The position numbers and the translations under genes are program-made. A stretch of 24,540 bases of DNA, from assembly GCA_039024375.1 (NCBI GenBank), contig JBCCQK010000058.1, positions 1 to 24,540 on the forward strand. The letters run 5' to 3'. Shown one piece after another: positions 8,621 through 17,355 of the stretch (within the stretch, counting starts at the first letter, position 1; each line of letters begins with the position of its first letter). The notes beneath the pieces were generated by a model. That model was not told the origin of the DNA. It saw nothing but the letters and a program-made list of their open reading frames with translations, and searched no databases. The stretch comes from JAFMDF01 sp039024375. GTDB taxonomy: Bacteria; Bacteroidota; Bacteroidia; Chitinophagales; Saprospiraceae.

Positions 8621-11113
8621 ATGAAAAGTATCATCAGAATAATATTGGTTATCTTACTAATCACCAATCACCAGTCACTAATCACCACCTACGCCCAGAT
8701 TAGCATCAACGAAACAGGCAACTCACCCGACACATCGGCAATATTGGACGTAGCAAGCACGGATAAAGGGCTGCTTATTCCAAGAATGGACAGTACTAAC
8801 CGCAATGCTATCGCTACGCCTGCCGCAGGTTTACTCGTATATGATACGACCACCATTTCCTTTTGGTACTATGACGATAACCAATGGAACGAAATCCGAA
8901 ACGGTTCGCAGACCTTAACCGTAGATGCCACAGGAACAAACTTGACGGCTAATTTCTCCAATATGGAAGAAGTAAGAAGGCTATCGCAGACTAACTTAGC
9001 GGATAACATCGCGATTAAAGGAAATTATGCGTACTTAACGCATATTAACTCACCCGATTTAAAAATTGTAGATATTAGTAGTCCTACTGCACCATTATTA
9101 GTCAATACTATAACATTTAAAGAGGATATATATAATATAACTATCTCAGGAGATTATGCTTATATCATGGGAGAGACAACTAATAGAAATTACCCAATAG
9201 ATGTCATGGATTTGAGTAATCCTATCTATCCGCCATTGGTCGATAGTATCAATTTAGGCAGTATTATTCGAGAAATGAAGATTATAGACACTTATGCTTA
9301 TACAATGAATAGTGGCGGAAGGCTTTATATCAGCGATATTAGTAATCCAATTGCTCCTATCATTTTAGGTAATAAAGACTTTGCATTTTTTCCATATTCT
9401 CTTGATGTTTCGGGTAACTATGCTTACATAGTAGATAATCTTGCAGATGCTGCAGTAACAATTAAAGAAGTAAGAATAATAGACCTTAGTGATGCCACTA
9501 ACCCAGTAGAACTAGATTCAATTTTTTGTATCAACCCGTATTATGCGGTTGTTTCAGGGAACTACCTTTATGTAATAGACGATGATTATTTAAAGTCAAT
9601 AGATATTAGCAATGTTTATGCACCCGTAAGAGTAGATAGTGTCAGTGTTGGTGGTATTGGTCCTGGTATAGAAATAGTTATTTCGGGAAATTATGCTTTT
9701 ATAGATGCCTACGATGACATACTCACAGTAGTAGATATTAGTAATCCTGCGTCATTATCTTTAGTTGGAACTTTAAATCTTAATCAATCAATAGATGATA
9801 TAGAAATAGTCGGAAACTATGCTTACATAGTAGATGGTAAGCATTTCAGAATTGTAAAGCTAACCAATTACGCCAATGCTACTATTTATCCATCAACAGA
9901 TGAATTTTCTTTGGATACGATGAATTTAGACGACCATACGGCTTTGGAAAACATCCAATTAAGCAATCACTATCTTTCCAATGATGGCGATGATGAAGGC
10001 ATCCATATCGGAAATAGTGGAACAGTCGTTTTTACCAACAATATCTTATTGAACGGAAATTATTTGTCCAATGACGGTGATAACGAAGGCATCAATATCG
10101 CTAATAATGGAAAAGTAACCGTCAGTAATAATATCATACTGAATGGCAATTATCTATCAAGAGACGGTGATAACGAAGGTATTTCAATTGATGATAATGG
10201 AAAAATCACAACCAGCCATCAATTGACAACAGGCGGAAATATTACACTAAACGCTCATTACTTGTCTAATGACCTAGACGATGAAGGCATACAAATCAAT
10301 GCAACAGGAGACATTACCACCAATCAAGCCATTACCATCAATGGAAATCTAACGGTTGACAATATTTATTGAAACAATGATACGATATTCAGCAATGCTG
10401 TCTTGATGGTCAGCGATAGTTTTTCCATTGAACATTCAACATCAGGCAGCGAAGCCTACATCGCTACCTTTCGCAATACCGCCAATGACAACTCATTCAG
10501 CAATCATGGTATCAACGTCATCGCAGGACACGATAGTTATAATTCATCTAATAAAAGTCGATTGATAAAATTCACCACACCAGATGATAATAGTCTTGGA
10601 CGCATTCAGCAAAATGCCACAGGAAGCTTAGCCTATAATGTAACTTCGGATATTCGCCTAAAAACCAATATTCAACCAACAAAATACGGTTTGAATGACC
10701 TTTTAAAAATTCAAGTCAGCGATTATTTTTATAAAAATGATGCCTCCAAAACACCACAAACAGGATTTATCGCCCAGCAATTACACCGCATTTATCCCGT
10801 AGCCGTCACCGTTGGTGGTGATAATGAAAAAGTCAACCCGTGGATGGTCGATTACGCCAAACTCACACCACTTTTAGTCAAAGGCATACAAACGCAACAA
10901 GTACTATTGGATAAATTAACCATGGAAAATGGTCAATTAGATAAAAAGCAAACTTCCCAACAAACCGCCATCGAGTCTTTGACGGTACAAGCCAATACCA
11001 ATCATACAAATATCCAACAGCTTGAACAACAGCTTTTAATACTATCTGAATTGCAGAAAGAAAGTGAAAGCATGAAAGCCATGCTGAAGCAGATTCAAGG
11101 ACAGCTCAATTAA
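8621..11113 (+). pseudogene. Second LVIVD-propeller S74 fibre gene, interrupted by one in-frame TGA
   Basis: One continuous frame of 831 codons, nearly identical in length to the 833-residue gene before it, is broken only by TGA at 10370-10372 (codon 584). Before the stop are a signal peptide, the cap (SPDTSAILDVASTDKG), seven propeller units (residues about 125-420) and NYLSNDGDNEGI repeats. After it, in the same frame, are the pre-chaperone segment and an intact S74 domain (TSDIRLKTNI, Ser676/Lys681 in full numbering) and coiled coil. Aligned with its neighbour, I-N-G-S-N-D-T corresponds to I-Y-stop-N-N-D-T, so a single GGA to TGA change explains the stop. Translation as read would give a 583-residue protein without the chaperone; a 236-residue restart from TTG 10403 is possible but unlikely. 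Recent inactivation, readthrough or a sequencing error are the options. Confidence 0.85.
8656..8689 (+). repeat. TGATTAGTGACT-type short repeat inside a signal-peptide coding region
   Basis: The stretch ACTAATCACCAATCACCAGT followed by CACTAATCACCACC encodes LITNHQSLITT, the end of the second S74 protein's signal peptide. Its reverse complement closely matches the non-coding repeat at 21891-21930. The paralogues have ordinary hydrophobic residues here, so this looks like a short intergenic-type repeat that entered coding sequence. Confidence 0.5.
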
Positions 11114-11192
11114 ACCAGCAGCGAATAAAAATATACTTTTCGTAAGTTGATAGCGGTAGTGATATTTATAATTATTACCTATCTTCTTCAAA

Positions 11193-11324
11193 TTTTACGA
11201 CCAACAGCAAATCATCAAAAATCAACAAGCCGAAATCAAGGCTTTAAAAGTCGAAAATCAACAGCTTGAGCAGCAGGTTAATAAAATCAATGCCTTAGAG
11301 GCTAAGCTAGAGACGCTTTTGTAG
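11193..11324 (+). pseudogene. 3' relic of another S74 fibre gene (coiled-coil tail only)
   Basis: An open frame of 43 codons ending at TAG 11322-11324 encodes FYDQQQIIKNQQAEIKALKV and then ENQQLEQQVNKINALEAKLE, ending TLL. It matches the C-terminal coiled coil of the S74 protein encoded at 11738-14551 (KINALEAKLEALLKNP) at both protein and DNA level. No S74 domain, cap or start codon precedes it; the 80 bases between the previous stop and this segment look unrelated. It is most simply the remnant of a fifth family member, or a leftover from recombination between paralogous 3' ends. Confidence 0.75.
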
Positions 11325-11338
11325 AACTAGCAGTAGCC

Positions 11339-11652
11339 GTAGCTTGGGCATTCTTGCCCGAGTAGCATCAAAATAGCTATCGTACGTCCACTTATGGGAG
11401 GTGGTCAAAAATAACCCCGTTAGGGGTTGCATATCGGTAGAAACATATCATTTTATCCAAAACCCATTGTGCCGTAGGTACAATATATGCTGTACCTACG
11501 GCACAGTTAGCATTGGGTACATTGCCGAACTTTCTACCGATATAAAGTACCTACGGCACTTTTTCCCAAAGAAGAGCTACTCGGATAAGTTTGTAATTCC
11601 GACCCGCCCGCATGATACAGTCGGGCTGGTTTATCGGAGATGCCCGAGCTAC
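11339..11652. repeat. Nested compound palindrome (family 2 arms enclosing three further hairpins)
   Basis: The outer arms are the AGCTTGGGCATTCTTGCCCG word at 11339-11365 and its degenerate inverse at 11634-11652. Inside are AACCCCGTTAGGGGTT (11413-11428, a perfect 6-bp-arm hairpin), ATATCGGTAGAAA (11431-11443) with its perfect 13-bp inverse at 11531-11543, and between those a perfect 14-bp-arm hairpin, GTGCCGTAGGTACA (11469-11482) with inverse at 11491-11504 and an 8-base loop. A further half-copy GTACCTACGGCAC lies at 11547-11559, and GCCCG/CGGGC arms lie at 11606-11626. No coding frame is convincing. It could be a MITE-like insertion within a family 2 palindrome, or a structured RNA; the sequence alone does not decide. 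Confidence 0.75.
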
Positions 11653-11653
11653 T

Positions 11654-11737
11654 GTAAAATTTTCCATCCCTTTTAGAGTACATTCCCTCCCCAACGGACT
11701 TACTATTAAAAATACTATTCCATCGAAATCAAAAAAT
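11654..11737 (+). promoter_or_regulatory. Shared leader, copy B (upstream of third S74 gene)
   Basis: This contains TGTAAAATTTTCCATCCC, TTTTAGAGTACATTCCC (GAGTACA at 11676-11682), CGGACTTACTATTAAAAA and CTATTCCATCGAAATC (CATCGAA at 11721-11727), and ends at the ATG at 11738. It is the closest match to copy C at 17351-17446: over about 60 bases after TTAGAGTACA only around ten positions differ, although the genes downstream are unrelated. The frame of the following gene is open through it, but the signal peptide fixes the start at 11738. Confidence 0.6.
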
Positions 11738-14551
11738 ATGATTAACAATTTTACCACTTACAGCAAGTCCCTCCTTTACCTTTTAGCGTTTACCTTTTTA
11801 GCGACGGATTATGCCGCCGCCCAAGTAGGCATCAATGCCACCAATGCCGAACCCGATGCCTCGGCCATGCTCGACATCAGCAGTACCGACAAAGGCATTT
11901 TAATTCCCAGAATGGACAGTACCAATCGGAAAGCCATCAGCAATCCCGCTATCGGTTTGATGGTCTATGACAGCACGACTCACTCGTTTTGGTTTTATAA
12001 TACCACATGGGAAGAAATAACGACCGATGTTGCAGGAGATAATTTGGGCAATCACACCGCTACCGAAAATATCCAATCCAACGGTCATTATTTGTCCAAT
12101 GATGGCGATAATGAAGGCATTTATGTTGATGCTGATGGCAAGGTGGGCATAGGAACGGTGCCAACGGCGTTTTTCCACGTTAGTCAATCGGAGGCCAATC
12201 TTGATGTAGAAGCAATTAATGATGCACAATTTGATATAGGAACTGGCGCACAATGGCAATCATTTACCGCCACGAACTCGGGGACGATTAGTGCCATTGA
12301 ATTGAATTTTAATAACGGTGCATCGGGGCAAAGAACCCTCACCCTTTACGAAGGCGTAGGTACAGATGGCAACGTACTAGCCACAACGACCGCCACTCCA
12401 TCGGGTAGCGGTTGGCTATCTTTTTCCCTTTCCGTCAACCAAGTCGCCAATGCACAATATACGATTGCCTTAGACGAGGCAGATAAGTGGTCGTATTACG
12501 ACGACGTAGCCTACGATAACGAATCCTCGGACGGCGCATTTTCTAGATTTGAACATCGAGTTTATATTACTTTAACTAGAGAACTCAAATTTTCGGGAGA
12601 GGAATTGACCATTGGCGAATACGCCCTACCAGTCGATGATGGAACGGACGGACAACTGCTAGTAACCGACGGAACGGGACAAATAACTTGGTCAGCTTTA
12701 TCAGACTACCTGCAAACAGATGGACGATACCTATCCAATGATGGGGACAATGAAGGTATTTTTATAGATACCGCAGGAAATGTCGGTGTTGGGCTAGAAC
12801 CTGAAAATCTGTTCGATATTTTGATTAGTGATTTGACCATAGATGTAGAAAATGATAATTTTAATAATTATCGTACAAACAACACTGGAGCATGGCAGGC
12901 TTATACCGCCGTTAATTCAGCGCAAGTGCAAGAAGTACAATTCAGGTTTGCCGGGTCAATTGCTGGTAGTCAAATCAGAAACATTACCATCTATGAAGGA
13001 GAAGGAACAGGAGGGACTGTATTAGCAACTGGAGTTATGGGTTCTGGTGGTGATTGGCAAGGTTGCTATGTGAATTATGAACAAGTGGCAGGTCAAAAAT
13101 ATACCATTCAATTAGATCGAAGATATAATATAAGATATAGTTCTTCTAATACCTACGATGGTGGTCAATCTAATCTTGAAAGTGGAGATTATACTTTTAG
13201 GGTCTATACAGGTGTGAGAGACACCATAAGTGCGACTTCGGAAGGATTGGTCGTTGGTGACTATACGTTGCCTTTAACAGATGGCGAGGATGGAAATATG
13301 CTGGTGACGGATGGGAATGGGACGTTAAGCTGGTCGGCGGCAGACAATACTGCTTTTGTTTCCGAAAATGGGTTAACAGTCTCCACTAATAATAATGACG
13401 ACTTTGTTTTTGGAGCAAACGCTTTAAATTATGGCGGAAGTGGTACAGAACTTAAATTCTTTTTTGACCGAAGTAAAGGTGCCTTCAGAGCAGGAAGTGT
13501 AGATGGAAATGACTGGGATGAAAGTAATATCGGAAATTATTCAGTAGCTATGGGCTTGAGTGCCAAAGCAAGTGGAATTGGTTCGGTCGCTTTCAATGGG
13601 GGTACTGCAACCGATGGTCAAGCAGTAGCCTTTACTTCTGCTACTGCGAGTGCTTTTCGTACTACAGCCTTTAGTGCAGGTACTGCCAGTGAACAGTATG
13701 CTACGGCATTTAGTGGAGGTACTGCCAGTGGAGAATATGCTACCGCTTTTGGGCTTGGCGCACAAGCTAATTCTTACGCTGAATTTGCCATAGGTACTTA
13801 TAATACCAATTACACCGCTGATAATACAGGTGGATTTGATACAGACGATAGATTATTTGTAATTGGAAATGGAACGGGTTCTAGCAATGCGAATCGTTCG
13901 GATGCGATGGTCGTTTATAAAAGTGGAGATGCCGAAATCAACGGTCAAGTACATGTTACGGACTCTAAAAATGGTTCAAATGAATTCGTTATGATTATCG
14001 AAAATACCAGAAACGATAATACTAATGATAATGATGGTTTACTAATCAAAGCAGGACATGATACCTATAATTCTAGCAATCGCTCCAGTTTAATCCGTTT
14101 CCATAGTCCCAATGGCACTAACTTAGGGAGAATTCGCCAAAATGGTAGTAGCGATATTAGTTTTATCAATTCTTCTGATGTTCGTTTGAAAGAAAATATC
14201 CAACCTACGCAATATGGGCTTCAAGATATTTTAAACATTGCTGTCCGAGATTATAACTTTAAGACCGACCCCGATGACTACGTTGCGACGGGCTTCTTGG
14301 CGCAACAACTCCATACCATTTTCCCTACTGCTGTCACCGTCGGTGATGACCCTAAAACCAATCCGTGGGGTGTGGATTATGCTCGATTGACCCCGCTTTT
14401 GGTGAAGGGAATGCAAGACCAGCAGGAGATTATTGAGCAGCAAAATCAGAAAATAGAACAACAGCAAACGGAAATTGAGCAGTTAAAGGCGCAGGTTGAT
14501 AAAATCAATGCTTTAGAGGCTAAGTTAGAGGCGCTTTTGAAAAATCCGTAA
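11738..14551 (+). CDS. Secreted S74 fibre protein with two beta-sandwich modules and a YadA-like head
   Basis: Starting at the ATG at 11738 (signal peptide MINNFTTYSKSLLYLLAFTF, likely cut near AAA-Q) gives 937 residues; an upstream in-frame extension to 11612 has no signal and overlaps the leader. The cap (residues 30-95) is nearly the same as in the first S74 gene, including at DNA level. Two similar modules follow at about 159-280 and 370-493, each with a WQ(S/A)(F/Y)TA strand, a TLYEG or TIYEGEGT strand and a QYTI or KYTIQLD strand; they look like jelly-roll domains I cannot name. Each is preceded by a YLSNDGDNEGI unit. Residues about 599-690 are short SxAxG-type repeats resembling a YadA head. 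The S74 chaperone begins at SSDVRLKENI (Ser813, Lys818) and ends in a Q/E-rich coiled coil. It is probably a trimeric surface fibre. Confidence 0.9.
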   Translation: MINNFTTYSKSLLYLLAFTFLATDYAAAQVGINATNAEPDASAMLDISSTDKGILIPRMDSTNRKAISNPAIGLMVYDSTTHSFWFYNTTWEEITTDVAGDNLGNHTATENIQSNGHYLSNDGDNEGIYVDADGKVGIGTVPTAFFHVSQSEANLDVEAINDAQFDIGTGAQWQSFTATNSGTISAIELNFNNGASGQRTLTLYEGVGTDGNVLATTTATPSGSGWLSFSLSVNQVANAQYTIALDEADKWSYYDDVAYDNESSDGAFSRFEHRVYITLTRELKFSGEELTIGEYALPVDDGTDGQLLVTDGTGQITWSALSDYLQTDGRYLSNDGDNEGIFIDTAGNVGVGLEPENLFDILISDLTIDVENDNFNNYRTNNTGAWQAYTAVNSAQVQEVQFRFAGSIAGSQIRNITIYEGEGTGGTVLATGVMGSGGDWQGCYVNYEQVAGQKYTIQLDRRYNIRYSSSNTYDGGQSNLESGDYTFRVYTGVRDTISATSEGLVVGDYTLPLTDGEDGNMLVTDGNGTLSWSAADNTAFVSENGLTVSTNNNDDFVFGANALNYGGSGTELKFFFDRSKGAFRAGSVDGNDWDESNIGNYSVAMGLSAKASGIGSVAFNGGTATDGQAVAFTSATASAFRTTAFSAGTASEQYATAFSGGTASGEYATAFGLGAQANSYAEFAIGTYNTNYTADNTGGFDTDDRLFVIGNGTGSSNANRSDAMVVYKSGDAEINGQVHVTDSKNGSNEFVMIIENTRNDNTNDNDGLLIKAGHDTYNSSNRSSLIRFHSPNGTNLGRIRQNGSSDISFINSSDVRLKENIQPTQYGLQDILNIAVRDYNFKTDPDDYVATGFLAQQLHTIFPTAVTVGDDPKTNPWGVDYARLTPLLVKGMQDQQEIIEQQNQKIEQQQTEIEQLKAQVDKINALEAKLEALLKNP

Positions 14552-14702
14552 GAAAGTGTTGTAAACCAACTATTACACGCTAAAATAAGTTTTCACAAAA
14601 AACAACAACCTAGGTAGGTCTTTGACCGAGTCAATTGTATTGATAAAGAACGTTATCTCGCTAAAGCACTAGTTACACTTTGTTAAAATTATTTATCACA
14701 GA

Positions 14703-16469
14703 ATGAAATACCTTTCACAATTATCATTCTCCCTCTTATGCTTCTTCCTCCCATTATCTGTCAGCTTTGCCCAAGTAGGCATTAATCCCGACAACAGTTC
14801 GCCCGAAGCCTCGGCGATGCTAGACGTGAGTAGCACTGACAAAGGATTATTGATTCCAAGAATGGACAGCGCAGCAAGAGAAAGCATCGCTTCGCCTGCC
14901 AACGGTCTGATGGTTTTTGATAACACGACCAATAGTTTTTGGTATTACAGCACAGCTTGGACAGAAATAGGAAAGGCTGATCTTTTAGCAGACACTGACG
15001 GCGACACCAAAATCCAAGTGGAAGCCAGCGATGACGAAGACCTGATTCGTTTTGATATTGACGGCAGCGAGTATTTTAGGATGGAAAAAGAACGCTTAGT
15101 CATCCAAAATGACAGTAGTAATTTGCAAATCGGGCTAGATGCGGGCTTAAATAACACGGGGACTAATAGCTTATTTATTGGGCAAAATGCGGCGGACGCG
15201 GGCAATACAGGGGATTATAATACGGGGGTTGGTAATAATACGTTGGGGTCATTAACTTCTGGAACTTATAATACCGTAGTAGGTGACCGTTCCATGCGCA
15301 ATGCTGTAAGTGGCAATTATAATACTGCCGTCGGTGCATTGACTATGGCAGGTGCGATGGATGATGCCAACTCAAATACTGCGATGGGTACAGAATCCAT
15401 GAAAGCCTTAACCACAGGAGATAATAACTCTGGTTTTGGCGATTTTTCTTTGGTGAAAGTCACTACTGGAGGTTTCAATACAGCGATTGGAAGTTTTTCT
15501 CTAAAAAGTTTAGTGTCAGGGAATACCAATACCGCAATTGGTGCGAATGCTGGGCAAAATGCCAAAGGAGATGCTAATGTTTTTTTAGGCTATAACGCAG
15601 GTATATCAGGTGATTATGATAAAAGATTATATGTTGATGTGTCCAATACTGCTACACCCTTGATTTACGGAGAGTTTGATAATGATTTATTACAAATCAA
15701 CGGTCAATTAACGGTAACGGATACTACGACTCTTTCCAATAGTTTAATCGTCAATGATAACACGACTATTGATGGAACATTAAGAACCACAGGAAGTATT
15801 GGCATTAACGATGAAAGCCAAACGGCCCAACTAAAGACCAATTCAGGTGACAACTATATTCAATTAGATGTCGGTGGTGGAGGACACTCCAGTGATGCGA
15901 TTTTTATTGGTGATGTTTCAAATACCACCAATGAAGTGATTATGATGGGTAGTGTGGGTATTGGTACGGATATTTCAAGTGGGGCGAGCTATAAATTAGA
16001 AGTAGTGGGAGAGGCCGCGAAAAGTACGGGTTCTATGTGGACCACGACTTCTGACCGACGATTAAAAAACAATATCACACCTTACACCGAAGGCGTTGCG
16101 GAAATTATGAAAATTAAGCCCGTCACCTTCCAATACAATCAACATTCGGGCTATGATACTTCGGCTACGCACGTCGGCGTAATTGCCCAAGAATTGCTAG
16201 AAGTTGCTCCGCACATGGTCGATACTTTTTCCATCAATGGCGATGCTACCACTTATTACACCGTCAATGCCTCTGCCATGACTTATATGCTTATCAATAC
16301 GGTGCAGGCGCAGCAGTTGGAGATTGAGCAACAGAAAATTAACCAGCAAGCGCAGCAAGTGGAAATAGAACGATTGAAAGCGCAAGTTGATAAAGTCAAA
16401 CAAATGGAACAACAAAATATGGAGATGAAAGCGATGTTGGAGGAAATTCAGGCGAAGTTGGGTAACTAG
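14703..16469 (+). CDS. Secreted S74 fibre protein with YadA-like head repeats
   Basis: This 588-residue protein has a clear signal peptide (MKYLSQLSFSLLCFFLPLSV, likely cut near SFA-Q). Residues 24-88 form the shared cap (SPEASAMLDVSSTDKG). Residues about 144-300 contain at least six GxxNTAVG-type repeats spaced roughly 20-25 residues, resembling a trimeric YadA/Hep-Hag head. The segment 330-440 holds short collar-like units (TTGSIGIND, GSVGIGTD). The S74 chaperone starts at TTTSDRRLKNNITP, with Ser450 and Lys455 as the cleavage dyad, and a coiled coil occupies about 533-586. The S74 segment differs from the other three copies (DRRLKNN rather than D(I/V)RLK(T/E)N), and the gene lacks the GAGTACA leader, so it is a more distant paralogue with its own promoter in the 151 bases upstream. 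Confidence 0.9.
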   Translation: MKYLSQLSFSLLCFFLPLSVSFAQVGINPDNSSPEASAMLDVSSTDKGLLIPRMDSAARESIASPANGLMVFDNTTNSFWYYSTAWTEIGKADLLADTDGDTKIQVEASDDEDLIRFDIDGSEYFRMEKERLVIQNDSSNLQIGLDAGLNNTGTNSLFIGQNAADAGNTGDYNTGVGNNTLGSLTSGTYNTVVGDRSMRNAVSGNYNTAVGALTMAGAMDDANSNTAMGTESMKALTTGDNNSGFGDFSLVKVTTGGFNTAIGSFSLKSLVSGNTNTAIGANAGQNAKGDANVFLGYNAGISGDYDKRLYVDVSNTATPLIYGEFDNDLLQINGQLTVTDTTTLSNSLIVNDNTTIDGTLRTTGSIGINDESQTAQLKTNSGDNYIQLDVGGGGHSSDAIFIGDVSNTTNEVIMMGSVGIGTDISSGASYKLEVVGEAAKSTGSMWTTTSDRRLKNNITPYTEGVAEIMKIKPVTFQYNQHSGYDTSATHVGVIAQELLEVAPHMVDTFSINGDATTYYTVNASAMTYMLINTVQAQQLEIEQQKINQQAQQVEIERLKAQVDKVKQMEQQNMEMKAMLEEIQAKLGN

Positions 16470-16475
16470 CTCTCC

Positions 16476-16562
16476 GTAATCGCCAAATTCATTTGACTGA
16501 TTCCTAACTGGCTCATAATCAGCGTCTTTGAACCTGCCAAATAAATTTGGCGGTTACGAATA
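16476..16562. repeat. REP pair 1 (downstream side of the RAYT gene)
   Basis: A degenerate minus-oriented copy (16476-16504) and a plus-oriented copy (16530-16562) of the element CCAAATAAATTTGGCGGTTA form an inverted pair with a 25-base spacer, the arrangement called a BIME. Each copy has an internal near-palindrome, CCAAATAAATTTGG. The second copy contains the stop codon and last two codons of the transposase gene (16554-16556 is the stop). Confidence 0.8.
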
Positions 16563-17225
16563 CGTACCTAAAAAAGTAAATGGATGGTCTTCCCAGTTTT
16601 TTGCCAAACCTGCTTTCACAGGGTTGTTCAAAATATAGGCAATGACGTTGTTAAACTCTTTGGTGTTACGGATATAGTGGTCATAACTTTCTCTCTGCCA
16701 AAACTTACCTACTCGGTCTAATAAACGATTAGCGTAAACCGCAGAAGGTCCTTTGATTTTTTTCATAATGTTACTCAAAGGCTCAAATTCTAAGGATTCC
16801 CATTTCGAGACATCAAAAAATGAAGGAAGCTGAATACTGGTATCAATGAGTATATGAACGTGATTGGGCATAATAGAATAAGCCACTAATTTATACAAAT
16901 CACCATCGAAACGGTGAATTTCTTTGGCGACTAATTCGGCAATTGCAGGTTGTTCTAAAAAAGTAGGACCATATTTCATCGCATCTAATAAAGCATCATA
17001 ATGGGCAAAGAAACGTTTTCGCTCATTGTATAATTGAAACTCTAAATCAACGGGATTCTCTAATTTTATTTGCTGGATGGTTGTATCAAAATTGTTTTTG
17101 AGTTGCCAAATTTTAGCTTTTGGGATAGAATCTTTTAGGCGAAAAGTGACAAAAAATGCTGCACCTATGGGTTGGATATGCGGAAGATTTCTGCTGTAGG
17201 ATTCTTTAATTTTTTCGATTCTCAT
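16554..17225 (-). CDS. REP-associated tyrosine transposase (RAYT, Y1_Tnp/IS200-like)
   Basis: This 223-residue protein has the full RAYT architecture. A beta strand GAAFFVTFRLKDS sits near the N-terminus; the HUH metal-binding motif IMPNHVHILI has His122 and His124; and FWQRESYDHYIRN has the expected catalytic Tyr181, followed by YILNNPVKAGL. RAYTs are single-copy relatives of the IS200/IS605 transposases that cut and mobilise REP palindromes in single-stranded form; they do not normally move themselves. That fits here, because REP pairs lie on both sides (16476-16562 and 17267-17355). The stop codon is inside one REP copy. The gene is opposite in strand to its neighbours, and all catalytic residues I can identify are intact. 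Confidence 0.93.
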   Translation of the reverse strand: MRIEKIKESYSRNLPHIQPIGAAFFVTFRLKDSIPKAKIWQLKNNFDTTIQQIKLENPVDLEFQLYNERKRFFAHYDALLDAMKYGPTFLEQPAIAELVAKEIHRFDGDLYKLVAYSIMPNHVHILIDTSIQLPSFFDVSKWESLEFEPLSNIMKKIKGPSAVYANRLLDRVGKFWQRESYDHYIRNTKEFNNVIAYILNNPVKAGLAKNWEDHPFTFLGTYS

Positions 17226-17266
17226 AGTCTGTAATTATTTGATTAGTAAATGAATGTAGCGCTTTT

Positions 17267-17355
17267 TTCGTAACCACCAAATTTATTTGGTAGGTTCTTA
17301 TCAATATTTTTTATTCATATTTTAACCAGCCAAATAAATTTGGCGGTTACGAATA
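17267..17355. repeat. REP pair 2 (upstream side of the RAYT gene)
   Basis: A minus-oriented copy (17267-17297) and a plus-oriented copy (17324-17355) of the same element as REP pair 1 are separated by 26 bases. The copies at 17324-17355 and 16530-16562 share 27 identical bases (GCCAAATAAATTTGG then CGGTTACGAATA). This pair lies 42 bases upstream of the transposase start and abuts the leader of the YHYH lipoprotein gene. Confidence 0.85.

Noticed and set aside
10370..10372. TGA reassigned to Gly, as in Gracilibacteria or SR1 genomes
   Set aside because: All other genes in the window read cleanly with the standard code without in-frame TGA; a reassigned code would put TGA codons throughout. 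A single nonsense change is simpler.
11401..11676. Plus-strand frame of 91 codons within the compound palindrome
   Set aside because: It crosses several hairpin arms, has no features of a protein and overlaps the leader. The inverted-repeat structure explains the sequence better.
11612..11737. N-terminal extension of the third S74 protein by 42 residues
   Set aside because: The extension runs through the conserved leader and would bury the signal peptide that starts at 11738.
6100..16469. A prophage, because S74 domains are typical of tail fibres
   Set aside because: No capsid, terminase, portal, lysis, integrase or tail-tube genes are present; each protein has a bacterial signal peptide and the Bacteroidota cap. 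Secreted cell-surface fibres fit better.
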